NCBI GenBank assembly: GCA_945787335.1
Contig: CALZHR010000041.1
Location: 1 to 64,000, forward strand
Source: an uncultured Desulfuromonadales bacterium
GTDB lineage: Bacteria > Desulfobacterota > Desulfuromonadia > Desulfuromonadales > Geopsychrobacteraceae
Reading direction: 5' to 3'
Length of the DNA stretch: 64,000 nt
Position numbers and translations under genes: made by a program. Each line of letters begins with the position of its first letter. Position 1 is the stretch's first letter. The notes below the pieces were generated by a model that did not search any database, had not been told where the DNA came from, and worked only from the letters and a program-made list of their open reading frames with translations. This document shows positions 1 through 7,444 of the stretch, piece by piece.

Positions 1-2
1 TA

Positions 3-115
3 TGATTCTCTTTTTGGCTCTTGATCTTCTCTGCATCTCTCCGACTCCGCGTTAATGCTTATGATTTTCCTTGGTGTTCTTGGTGTCTTCGTGGCTAACC
101 TGCTTTTGGGTTATA
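3..115. repeat. Dispersed intergenic repeat, copy 1
   Basis: This stretch matches 41621-41733 at roughly 90% identity in the same orientation, including a central block of more than 30 identical bases. Read on the minus strand it is purine-rich, with short units of about 9-10 nt (CACGAAGA, CACCAAGAA, CGCGGAG). Both copies lie just beyond the 3' end of a minus-strand gene. Similar purine-rich intergenic repeats are common in environmental proteobacterial genomes. The window edge may cut the element. Confidence 0.8.
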
Positions 116-163
116 GAACCGAAAAAATATCCAGGCCTGCGATTGCAACGGGCTGGGGCAAAT

Positions 164-703
164 TCAGCTCGCGGCAATGGCAGAACTTAACACCAGAACG
201 ATGTAGATGAAGGTAAAGGTTGCGACCTTCTGAGTCCAGGCGTTGATGGCCATAACGGCGATATTGGCGCTCGAGGGTTTTTGTTTGCTTAAATCATTCG
301 AGGTGGACTTCGGCGTGCAGGAGAGTTGGATGGGGAAGAAGAGGATCGCAACGGTGCAGATCGCAAGCGGCAGCAGCGGCAGCCACAGTGGCATCCCGGT
401 TTCTCCGATCAGGCCGATCAGCTTGAGCTGTTCAGCGTGGTCGATGCGAAACAGGAAAAAGAGCATGCCGGCGCCATAAACGGCGATAAAATATGACATG
501 TAGGTTCGTGCCCTGGTTGAGGAATCCAGAACTTCCTGGGCGTTGCGATCGGGTACTTCCTTGATCAGCCATAAAGCATCCCAGATCGTGAAGAAGAGCA
601 GCGTGATCCACAGCGGCTTGCCCGATGCCGTCAACAGGCCAAGGCAAAGCATGCCGAAGGTGAAGAGGTATGCAATGGTGACCGGAAGCCAATGACCGAA
701 CAC
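164..703 (-). CDS. Small integral membrane protein of unknown function
   Basis: The product is about 179 aa with four hydrophobic segments: one near the N-terminus, one after it, one around the middle and one near the C-terminus. A polar loop rich in Ser/Lys precedes the last helix. I do not recognise a family. The GTG at 703 is preceded at 5 nt by a strong GGAGG; an ATG at 715 in the same frame is possible but has no clear Shine-Dalgarno. It follows the response regulator gene on the same strand and may be the last gene of that group. It is the last gene before the dispersed repeat at the window start. Confidence 0.6.
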   Translation of the reverse strand: MFGHWLPVTIAYLFTFGMLCLGLLTASGKPLWITLLFFTIWDALWLIKEVPDRNAQEVLDSSTRARTYMSYFIAVYGAGMLFFLFRIDHAEQLKLIGLIGETGMPLWLPLLPLAICTVAILFFPIQLSCTPKSTSNDLSKQKPSSANIAVMAINAWTQKVATFTFIYIVLVLSSAIAAS

Positions 704-796
704 AATAACCTCCATCAACCGTACTGTTTGAGACGACTCTTACGCTGGCACCAAGCTCGCTCAGGCTCATTATAGCATTTAAGAGATTACCGGTGG

Positions 797-1516
797 TCAA
801 GGTTGATGTGCGGCAGCCCTGGCATGACGATAACCGATGCCGTGCACGGTCACGATCACCTGCGGCGCCGCCGGATCAATTTCAATTTTTTTGCGCAGCT
901 GGACAATGTGCTGGTCGAGCGTGCGGGTCGTGCCGAGGTACTCGATCCCCCAGGCACTGTTCAGCAGGCGATCGCGGGAGAGGACTTCGTCGGGGTAGAG
1001 GAAGAACTGCTCCAGCAGCTTCATCTCACGCGCGGTGAGGTTGTGGCTGCAGCCGTTGAGTTCGACCTGGTAGGTTTTACGATTTATCTGTGCCGCACCG
1101 ATTTGGAAATGCTCGGGAACCGACCGGTCGCTGACATCGGTTTGCGGTTGCGAGCGACGCAGAACCGCGGCAATCCGGGCCCGCAGCTCGTGCAGCCCGA
1201 ACGGCTTGGTGATGTAATCGTCGGCCCCCAGCTCCAGGCCGAGCACCTTGTCGATCTCCTCCCCTTTTGCGGTCAGCATGATGATCGGTATAGTGGGATC
1301 TTCGCGGCGGATTTCCCGGCAGAGGTCGTAGCCGCTCTTCTCCGGCATCATCACATCAAGCAGCAGCAGATCGGGAGGTTCCTGCCGGTAGAGCTGCAAG
1401 GCTTCAGCACCATCCGCGGCAGCGGAGACCCGGTAACCTTCTCCATTGAGCAGGTCGATCAGTCCCAGACGCAGGTGCTGGTCATCTTCGGCAATCAGGA
1501 TATGGGTATTTCTCAT
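797..1516 (-). CDS. OmpR/PhoB-family response regulator
   Basis: The 239-aa protein has an N-terminal receiver domain with the acidic pair near residues 10-12, the phospho-acceptor Asp54 in LLLLDVMMP and the conserved Lys in ITKPFG. A C-terminal winged helix of the OmpR type follows (about residues 135-235). It should bind DNA when phosphorylated by the kinase encoded immediately upstream. The start codon overlaps the kinase stop as ATGA, and CAGGAG lies 8 nt before the ATG, so the pair is translationally coupled. The regulated genes are not evident; the VWA protein gene upstream in the same run is a candidate. Confidence 0.93.
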   Translation of the reverse strand: MRNTHILIAEDDQHLRLGLIDLLNGEGYRVSAAADGAEALQLYRQEPPDLLLLDVMMPEKSGYDLCREIRREDPTIPIIMLTAKGEEIDKVLGLELGADDYITKPFGLHELRARIAAVLRRSQPQTDVSDRSVPEHFQIGAAQINRKTYQVELNGCSHNLTAREMKLLEQFFLYPDEVLSRDRLLNSAWGIEYLGTTRTLDQHIVQLRKKIEIDPAAPQVIVTVHGIGYRHARAAAHQP

Positions 1517-3186
1517 TCGGCGGCTCCTGCCGGTAGATTCAGGATGAAACTGGCCCCGCTGGATTTATTGTTGTGGCACTCTAAGGTTCCCCCCAGCCCT
1601 TCCGCCAGCTGCCTGGCGATGCTCAGGCCGAGACCAGTGCCCTGCACCGGTGCGCTCAAGCGGTCGTCGATGCGGTGAAACTTATCGAAGATTTTCTGCA
1701 GGTGCTCCTGTTTGATCCCCGGTCCCTGGTCCCTGATGCAAAGCCGCCAGTTCTTCTCGACGCGTTGCAGCTCAACCTGCAGCTCTTTGCCGGCTGCGGC
1801 GTACTTGATGGCGTTGTCGAGCAGGTTCAGAATGATCTGCTCCAGCGCATCGCGGTCACTGATGATCGCTGCGGGTGTCTCCGGCAGTGTGCGCAGCAGT
1901 TTAAGGCCGGCATCGTTGATGCGCGGCAACTGCTGATCGAGCAGCTGCTGCAGCAGTTCCACAAGGTCGAGCCGCTGCTGGCGGTAACTTCTGCGCCCCT
2001 GTTCGAGGCGACTGAAATCGAGAACGTTGTTGACCAGTCGCGTCAGCCGCTCGCTCTCCTTGACGATCACCTGCAGGTAGCGATCGGTGCGTTCATCCAG
2101 GTTGTGCTGTTCATTGATCATTTCGGCGTACATGCGGATGCTGGTCAGCGGGGTCTTCAGTTCGTGGGAGACGTTGGAGACGAAGCTGGTTTTCTGCCGG
2201 GCCTCGCGCGCCTTCTGCCAGGCCTGCCAGAGCAGCAGGCCGCCGCCGGCCAGGATGCAGACGACAAAGCTGCCGACCAGCAGGCTGGTGACCAGCAGAA
2301 AGCTGCTTTGCCCCGCAGCGGTCAGATGTGCGTCGGCGATGATCCTGACCTGCCAATGGGGCAGGGAGCTCAGCTCGACGCGGGCCAGTTCCAGGCTGCC
2401 GAGGTCATTCTTCAGCAGCCCGCCGGTCTGGTGGAAGACCTCGCCGTTGCCATCGATCAGCTGATAGCTTTCCCCGGCCGGGGGGGCCGGCGGCAGGTTG
2501 CTGAGCAGGCGTCCGAGCAGAGCCATCATTTCGAGTTCCAGACCGATGCGCTGCCCGGTTGCTGTCGATTGATACCAGCCGAGCAGGTGCAGGCGGTTGT
2601 CGGCAAACCAGGGGCGCCAGCCGGATTCTCCGCGACCAGTATCCGGTGCCGGCGCTGCCGCCATTTCGGAGACCGCCGCAGCAGGTGCTTCAGTCGCCAG
2701 GTCGCGCAGCTTCTGGCGCTCCTGGTAGAGGTCGCTGCTGGCCGCCAGCGGGGTCGACTGAGGCTGATCCGCCTGTGGCGGGCGCCAGGATGTCTGGCTG
2801 CTGAACAGGCTCTGGTAGCGGCGGATAAAGTCACCTTCTTCGGCGCTGGTCGGCTGGGCGGGGTCGGGATGCAGCAGGCCTCGACCGCTCTGCCAGATAA
2901 AGACATTGCGCACCAGCGGATTGCTGCGCTTCCAACTCTCCAGAGCCTCTGTCTGGCCGGTTTGCGGCAGCTGCTGCAGGGTCTGCTGCAAGCCGTCCAG
3001 CACCTCGCCGACCGCCAGATCGATATTGCCGGCGATGGCCAGGGCCCGGTCGCTGGCGGTGGCCTGACCGCGTTGCTGCAGGGTCTGCTCCTGCTGACGC
3101 AGTAACTGCAGGGCTCCCAGCCCCAACAACAGGGTCGGGACCAGGAGCAGCAGGCAGGCAATGATCATGGTGCGGGTTTTCAGCAT
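1513..3186 (-). CDS. Membrane sensor histidine kinase
   Basis: The 557-aa protein has a transmembrane segment at about 7-29, a periplasmic sensor region of roughly 265 residues with no fold I recognise, and a second transmembrane segment at about 295-320. The HisKA domain carries the phospho-accepting His341 in VSHELKTP. The HATPase domain shows the N box (LNLLDNAIKY), G1 box (DQGPGI) and G2 box (GTGLGLSIA). No HAMP domain is obvious between TM2 and HisKA. It overlaps its OmpR partner by 4 nt and begins 51 nt after the VWA gene, so the three probably form one unit. The ligand is unknown. Confidence 0.92.
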   Translation of the reverse strand: MLKTRTMIIACLLLLVPTLLLGLGALQLLRQQEQTLQQRGQATASDRALAIAGNIDLAVGEVLDGLQQTLQQLPQTGQTEALESWKRSNPLVRNVFIWQSGRGLLHPDPAQPTSAEEGDFIRRYQSLFSSQTSWRPPQADQPQSTPLAASSDLYQERQKLRDLATEAPAAAVSEMAAAPAPDTGRGESGWRPWFADNRLHLLGWYQSTATGQRIGLELEMMALLGRLLSNLPPAPPAGESYQLIDGNGEVFHQTGGLLKNDLGSLELARVELSSLPHWQVRIIADAHLTAAGQSSFLLVTSLLVGSFVVCILAGGGLLLWQAWQKAREARQKTSFVSNVSHELKTPLTSIRMYAEMINEQHNLDERTDRYLQVIVKESERLTRLVNNVLDFSRLEQGRRSYRQQRLDLVELLQQLLDQQLPRINDAGLKLLRTLPETPAAIISDRDALEQIILNLLDNAIKYAAAGKELQVELQRVEKNWRLCIRDQGPGIKQEHLQKIFDKFHRIDDRLSAPVQGTGLGLSIARQLAEGLGGTLECHNNKSSGASFILNLPAGAAE

Positions 3187-3237
3187 CCTGGTGCTTTCTC
3201 TCTGCCAACCCGTAACGCGTCGGCAGGTTCAGGTCGT

Positions 3238-4563
3238 TTAGTACTTCTGCTGCTGGCGAACCTTGTAGCTCTCCGAGCGCAGTTCCTTCTTCCGCGGGCT
3301 CGGCAGCGCCGGGGCGGCGAATTCGGCGGCATCCTCTTCCAGAACTTCCGCTTCGGCCGCCAGGTCGCTGAAGCCGAGTGTACTGCTGCGTTTCTGCAGT
3401 TCGGCGCTGCTCTCTTTCAGCTCGCGGACCGCTTCGTCCTTGCGTCCGGCGTTATACAGGTCGAGGGCGCGGTCGCGGGAGATGGCGATTTCGTTTTCAA
3501 CCACCGCTTTCTGTACCGCCTTGCTGGCCGAGCGGCGGACCTCTTCCTGCTGCCGGGAGAAGCGCACGCTGGTCTGGGCCTGCCCGGTTTCGCCGCGGTT
3601 GGTCAGGGCGTTGTCATAGGAAACCTGGGCGCTGGCCAGCTGCTTGAGCTGGTCCGCTTCGCCCGGATCGACCATCACTTCGATTAAAGCATACTTTTCC
3701 TGCCCGCCGTAAAGTTGATTCAGCTGGATCATCACCTTGTTGTTGTAGACGCTCGCCTCACGGCCGATCACTCGCAAGGGGCGCACGCCTTGCGGGCAGT
3801 TGATTTCGATCTGGATATTGCGCGCGGCGATGCTCAGGACATCACCCAGTTCGGCGGCAAAGATCCGCGGCAGGTCGCGGCTCGATTCAACAAAATAATG
3901 GTTGCCGTCGCTGCGCTCGGCCAGCTGGGTCATCAGGTCTTCGTTGAAGTCGGTGCCGATGCCGATGGTCGTCACCGAGATCCCCTCTTTGACCAGCGCG
4001 GCGCCCAGTCGGCCCAGATCGGACGGATTGCTCGGACCGACATTGGCCAGCCCGTCGGAGAGCAGGATCACCCGCTGGATGAAGGGCCGGTGCAGGTTGC
4101 GGCGCACTTCGGCAGCGCCCTGGTTCACCGCGCTGAACAGGGCGGTGTTGCCGCCGGGCGTGATGCTGCGGATGCGCGCTTCGATCCATTCGCTGTTGGC
4201 GGCCGACTGGGCCGGCACCAGGGTCGTTACCTGGTGATCGTAGGCGATCAGCGAGAACAGATCCTGCGGACCAAGCCGGCGCAGGGCGGTGATCGCGGCC
4301 TCGCGCGCCTTGGCGATCTTCTGGCCGGACATGGAGCCGGAGCGGTCGAGCACCAGCGCCAGGTTGACCGCCGGTCGTTCGGTTTCGCGTGGGACCTCGG
4401 GGACGCGCAGGGCGAGTTTGATGATCGCTTTTTGTGCCTGACCGGCCGGCAGGACTTTGCGGTCGAGGTCCAGGTTGATGGCGACCAGCGGTTCGGCAAC
4501 AGCCGGAGTCGAAAGAAACAGGGCGAAAAGCAGCAGGGGGAGAAGGATCAGTTTTTGCGACAT
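3238..4563 (-). CDS. Secreted von Willebrand factor type A domain protein
   Basis: The 441-aa product begins with a clear Sec signal peptide ending in STPAVA. The VWA domain (about 60-235) contains the MIDAS sequence DRSGSMSG with downstream Thr and Asp residues, so it should bind a divalent cation and act in protein-protein contact at the envelope. The C-terminal part is a beta-rich region followed by a charged, helix-prone tail. The start at 4563 is chosen because AAGGAG lies 7 nt upstream and the signal peptide follows at once. A longer frame reaching 4707 would overlap the ptsP stop. It precedes the kinase/regulator pair by 51 nt. Confidence 0.85.
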   Translation of the reverse strand: MSQKLILLPLLLFALFLSTPAVAEPLVAINLDLDRKVLPAGQAQKAIIKLALRVPEVPRETERPAVNLALVLDRSGSMSGQKIAKAREAAITALRRLGPQDLFSLIAYDHQVTTLVPAQSAANSEWIEARIRSITPGGNTALFSAVNQGAAEVRRNLHRPFIQRVILLSDGLANVGPSNPSDLGRLGAALVKEGISVTTIGIGTDFNEDLMTQLAERSDGNHYFVESSRDLPRIFAAELGDVLSIAARNIQIEINCPQGVRPLRVIGREASVYNNKVMIQLNQLYGGQEKYALIEVMVDPGEADQLKQLASAQVSYDNALTNRGETGQAQTSVRFSRQQEEVRRSASKAVQKAVVENEIAISRDRALDLYNAGRKDEAVRELKESSAELQKRSSTLGFSDLAAEAEVLEEDAAEFAAPALPSPRKKELRSESYKVRQQQKY

Positions 4564-4666
4564 GGCGAGCTCCTTTGGCAAAAGTGTCTGCGGGCCTGAT
4601 TGGCTTGTTGAGGCCATTTGAGCACGCCGTTCGGCAGGAGTCGTCACGCGGGGGTAAAAGAGTTGT

Positions 4667-4696
4667 AAAAAAAATGTCATGGAGCAATCCGGCTCC
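4667..4696 (-). terminator. Possible intrinsic terminator of ptsP
   Basis: On the minus strand a short hairpin (GGAGC/GCTCC, loop CGGATT) is followed after about 6 nt by a run of eight T. The stem is short and the T-run is slightly displaced, so it may be weak and allow read-through into the VWA gene. Confidence 0.4.
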
Positions 4697-4703
4697 GTGT
4701 CAA

Positions 4704-7040
4704 TCACAGTCGGGCGATGGTTTCGTTCAGCAGCGCCCGGATGCTGGTGCTGTCAGGCAGTTCGAGGAATTGTGCGGCAACCTGTTCGGCGGTCGGCAGG
4801 TCGACCTTGGCGATGAAATCCTTGAGCATCGGGATGTAAGGGGCGGAGAGGGAAAATTGGCGGATGCCCAGCCCGACCAGGGCCATAAAGCAGGCCGGGT
4901 CGGTCGACATTTCGCCACAGACGCACAGGTCGATCTGCTGTTCGCGGGCGACCCTGGCCAGGGACTCGAGGGAGAGCAACACTGCCGGGTGCAGCGGATC
5001 GTAGTAGCGGTGCACCAATGGATTGCCGCGGTCGGCGGCCAGCAGGTACTGTATCAGGTCATTGGTCCCCAGGGAGAAAAAGTCGACCTCTTTGGCCAGG
5101 TGGGGTGCCAGCCGGACCGCGGCCGGAACCTCGATCATGGCGCCCAGTGGAATCTCCTCGGCAAACGGGATCCCTTCCTGGCGCAGATGCTGCCTGGCGT
5201 CCTCGACCACCGCCTTGCAGCTGCGGATCTCCTCGATATTGGAGATCATCGGAAAGAGCAGCCGGATCGGCCCGTGCACCGCCGCCATCAGGATCGCTTC
5301 GATCTGGGTCTGAAAGATCTCCTGGTTGTCGAGGCTGACCCGCACCGAGCGCCAGCCCATGAACGGGTTGTCCTCCTTGGGCGGGGTGAAATAGGGCAGC
5401 GCCTTGTCGCCGCCGATATCGAGGGTGCGGATGGTGACCGGTTGGCCGGAAAAATCTTCGATGACCCGCTTGTAGAGCTGGTACTGGTCATCGCGGTCGG
5501 GAAAGCTGCTGCGCGCCATGTAGGGGAATTCGGTCCGGTAGAGGCCGACCCCTTCGGCGCCGTTGCGTTTGGCGATGTCGATGTCGCTGACCAGGCCGAT
5601 GTTGGCGAACAGCTTGATCCGCTCTCCGTCGGCGGTCGCGGCCGGGATGTCGCGCAGCTTGGCGAGCCGCTCCTGCTCTTCGATCCGGTCATGTTCGAGG
5701 CGGAAATATTCATCCAGAATCGAATCGGTCGGGTTCAGATAAACAGCGCCGGCATTGGCATCGAGGATCAGTTCGGCGTCCGGTTCGATCAACGAGACCG
5801 CACCCTTGACGCCGATCAGCGCCGGAATGCCGAGGGCCTTGGCCATGATCACCGAATGCGAGTTGGTCTCGTTCGATTCGATGATCATGCCACGGATCAT
5901 CGCATGGTCGAGGATCGCCATGTCGGAAGGGAGCAGGCGTTTGGCGATCAGAATCCCGGCATGGTGCAGGTGCAGCGACTGTGGTTCCTGGCCGACCAGG
6001 TTGGCGAGCAGGCGGCGGCCGATATCTTCCATGTCGGCGGCCCGCTCCCGCAGGTAGACATCCTCCATGGTGGCGAAGGCTTCGATATAGCCGCCGATGA
6101 CTTTTTTCAGCGCGTAGGGCGCGCTGTGGCCGTCGTCGATCTGATCGTGGAGTTTTTCGATGAAGCCGCGATCCTCCAGGATCATCAGGTGGGTGTGGAA
6201 GATTGCCGCATCTTCCTGCGTCAGCTGGTCGGCGACCCGTTTCTCCAGGTAAAGGGTCTGGATACGGGTTTTGCGCAGGGCCTCATCGAGCCGCTGGATT
6301 TCCGCCTCGGTGTCGACGTTCTCTTCATCAAAAACATCCGCCAGCCCATATGTCTGATCGATCACGTTGGCGGTGCCGGAAACCACCCCGGGGTAAGCGA
6401 CCGTGCCACGCAGGACCGCCATCTCCTGTTCACTGGTTTCATCATCGCTGCCGTTTGCGACTGCAGCGGTGCCCGGCAGGGCGCCCTGCGGCAATGAGAT
6501 ATGCTGTTTGTCGATGGCGTCGAGCAGGCGGGCGTTGACAACAATCGAAGCGACCTGGAAGGCGATGGTCGTGAGGGTGGAGATCTCTTCGTCGGTGTAG
6601 TGGTGGCGGTCGCGGGTCTGCACAACCAGAACACCGATCGGCTCGCTGCGGTCGAACAGCGGAATGCCAACAAAGGTGTGAAACTGCTCTTCGCCGGTCT
6701 CGGCAAAATACTTGTAGTGGGGGTGGTTCTCGGGTTCTTCGATGGCCAGCACGCGCCGTTCCTTGGCCACCTGTCCGGTGAGCCCTTCGCCGATCTTCAG
6801 GCTGACTTTGCCGATCGCCGCCTGGTCGAGCCCGCGGCTGGCGCGCAGTAACAGGGTGTCGCCGTCGGCTTCGAGCAGGTAAAGAGAGCAGACCTCGGAA
6901 TGAGCCCGCTCCGCGACCAGGTTGACGATGTTGCTGATCGTCTCGTCGAGGTCGTGGGACTGCAGGATCAGGGCGCTGATGTCCTGCAGGGTGCTCAGGC
7001 CAAGTCTGCGATCGGTTTTTTTGCGTGATTTTGGCGTCAT
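4704..7040 (-). CDS. ptsP: Phosphoenolpyruvate-protein phosphotransferase PtsP (nitrogen-PTS enzyme I with GAF domain)
   Basis: The 778-aa cytoplasmic enzyme takes phosphate from PEP and passes it to NPr in the nitrogen PTS, linking nitrogen or carbon state to regulation. A GAF domain covers about 15-175, then the enzyme I N-terminal domain (205-340), the swivelling phosphohistidine domain with His395 in ETNSHSVIMA, and the C-terminal PEP-binding TIM barrel with the catalytic Cys in CVCGEMSTD. The length is normal for the family. No good Shine-Dalgarno precedes the ATG at 7040. Upstream on the same strand lie a terminator, a sigma-54 promoter and an array of palindromes, which may control it through attenuation. 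Confidence 0.95.
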   Translation of the reverse strand: MTPKSRKKTDRRLGLSTLQDISALILQSHDLDETISNIVNLVAERAHSEVCSLYLLEADGDTLLLRASRGLDQAAIGKVSLKIGEGLTGQVAKERRVLAIEEPENHPHYKYFAETGEEQFHTFVGIPLFDRSEPIGVLVVQTRDRHHYTDEEISTLTTIAFQVASIVVNARLLDAIDKQHISLPQGALPGTAAVANGSDDETSEQEMAVLRGTVAYPGVVSGTANVIDQTYGLADVFDEENVDTEAEIQRLDEALRKTRIQTLYLEKRVADQLTQEDAAIFHTHLMILEDRGFIEKLHDQIDDGHSAPYALKKVIGGYIEAFATMEDVYLRERAADMEDIGRRLLANLVGQEPQSLHLHHAGILIAKRLLPSDMAILDHAMIRGMIIESNETNSHSVIMAKALGIPALIGVKGAVSLIEPDAELILDANAGAVYLNPTDSILDEYFRLEHDRIEEQERLAKLRDIPAATADGERIKLFANIGLVSDIDIAKRNGAEGVGLYRTEFPYMARSSFPDRDDQYQLYKRVIEDFSGQPVTIRTLDIGGDKALPYFTPPKEDNPFMGWRSVRVSLDNQEIFQTQIEAILMAAVHGPIRLLFPMISNIEEIRSCKAVVEDARQHLRQEGIPFAEEIPLGAMIEVPAAVRLAPHLAKEVDFFSLGTNDLIQYLLAADRGNPLVHRYYDPLHPAVLLSLESLARVAREQQIDLCVCGEMSTDPACFMALVGLGIRQFSLSAPYIPMLKDFIAKVDLPTAEQVAAQFLELPDSTSIRALLNETIARL

Positions 7041-7114
7041 GAAAGCATCGGATGTCGAGTCAGAAAATGAAAAACAACAACAGTTTACCGTAAATGAGGT
7101 GGATTGGGGAATGC

Positions 7115-7155
7115 AAAAAAAAACGCCGTCAAGGGGAGAGAGATCCTTGACGGCG
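7115..7155 (-). terminator. Strong intrinsic terminator between the sigma-54 promoter and ptsP
   Basis: A perfect 11-bp stem (7124-7134 with 7145-7155, CGCCGTCAAGG/CCTTGACGGCG) closes a 10-nt loop and is followed on the minus strand by nine T (7115-7123). Polarity is clear because the T-run is only on the minus strand. It lies about 60-100 nt after the predicted sigma-54 start and 75 nt before ptsP. Confidence 0.9.
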
Positions 7156-7213
7156 AAAGAGGGATGTTTCTGATCCGTTCGGGCGGGAACGGGATGGATC
7201 CCTATGCATTGAC
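7115..7213 (-). ncRNA. Candidate sigma-54-dependent small RNA, or terminated leader of ptsP
   Basis: The interval from the predicted start (12 nt after the GC of the -12 element) to the T-run gives a transcript of about 95-99 nt. It can fold into a 5' hairpin (CCGTTC/GAACGG, 7187-7192 with 7175-7180), a CU-rich single-stranded stretch at about 7156-7169 and the 11-bp terminator hairpin. This is the architecture of a regulatory RNA, and the CU-rich part could pair with Shine-Dalgarno sequences. Alternatively it is a leader whose terminator is bypassed under some condition to express ptsP. No homology to a known RNA family was recognised. Confidence 0.6.
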
Positions 7214-7223
7214 CAATTAAGTA

Positions 7224-7239
7224 AGCAATGGTTGTGCCA
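7224..7239 (-). promoter_or_regulatory. Sigma-54 (-24/-12) promoter
   Basis: The minus strand reads TGGCAC-AACCA-TTGCT. The GG and GC dinucleotides and their spacing match the RpoN consensus TGGCACG-N4-TTGCW except for one base. Transcription would start near 7213 and run towards the terminator at 7115-7155 and ptsP. The palindromic array lies 110-220 bp upstream, the usual range for enhancer-binding activators. Confidence 0.8.
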
Positions 7240-7313
7240 GGTTTGTAAAAATCGTGAAAAGCCGGGAAAAGACGCGTTTGATGTGGTTTGTGAAAAGAGG
7301 GAGGTGTGCAGGG

Positions 7314-7331
7314 TGTGCCATGTTTGGCACA
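7314..7331. promoter_or_regulatory. Upstream activator site 1 (perfect palindrome)
   Basis: TGTGCCA-TGTT-TGGCACA is a perfect 7+4+7 palindrome centred about 110 bp upstream of the predicted sigma-54 start. The same inverted repeat with another 4-nt spacer occurs upstream of the activator gene at 9779-9796. Confidence 0.8.
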
Positions 7332-7355
7332 GAGAATAGGCAGAATATTGGCGAG

Positions 7356-7374
7356 TGTGTCTTATCGCGGCACA
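7356..7374. promoter_or_regulatory. Upstream activator site 2 (degenerate)
   Basis: TGTGTCT-N5-CGGCACA resembles the other copies, but the arms are imperfect and the spacer is one base longer. It is centred about 150 bp upstream of the predicted start. It could be a weak or relic site. Confidence 0.45.
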
Positions 7375-7391
7375 CTAAGGTAAAAAAACCA

Positions 7392-7409
7392 CGTGTCATG
7401 AGTGGCACA
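7392..7409. promoter_or_regulatory. Upstream activator site 3
   Basis: CGTGTCA-TGAG-TGGCACA keeps the 4-nt spacer and one perfect arm; the other arm matches at 5 of 7 positions. It is centred about 188 bp upstream of the predicted sigma-54 start. Confidence 0.65.
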
Positions 7410-7422
7410 CTATTGTAGGGTT

Positions 7423-7440
7423 TGTGCCACGTTTGACACA
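7423..7440. promoter_or_regulatory. Upstream activator site 4
   Basis: TGTGCCA-CGTT-TGACACA has one perfect arm and a single mismatch in the other. It lies 4 nt beyond the activator stop codon and about 219 bp upstream of the predicted sigma-54 start. Confidence 0.75.
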
Positions 7441-7444
7441 TAAG

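Noticed and set aside
7132-7209. A 26-codon frame starting near the 5' end of the putative small RNA
   Set aside because: It would have a leader of about 4 nt without a Shine-Dalgarno and would end inside the terminator stem; no protein-like composition is seen.
7325-7345. TGGCAC within the palindrome arms as further sigma-54 -24 elements
   Set aside because: None of these is followed by a GC dinucleotide in the TTGC context at the required distance, so only 7224-7239 was called a promoter.
7217-7441. A 74-codon open frame on the minus strand across the palindromic array
   Set aside because: Its sequence is produced by the repeated TGTGCCA-type sites, it has no Shine-Dalgarno, and it overlaps the promoter elements.
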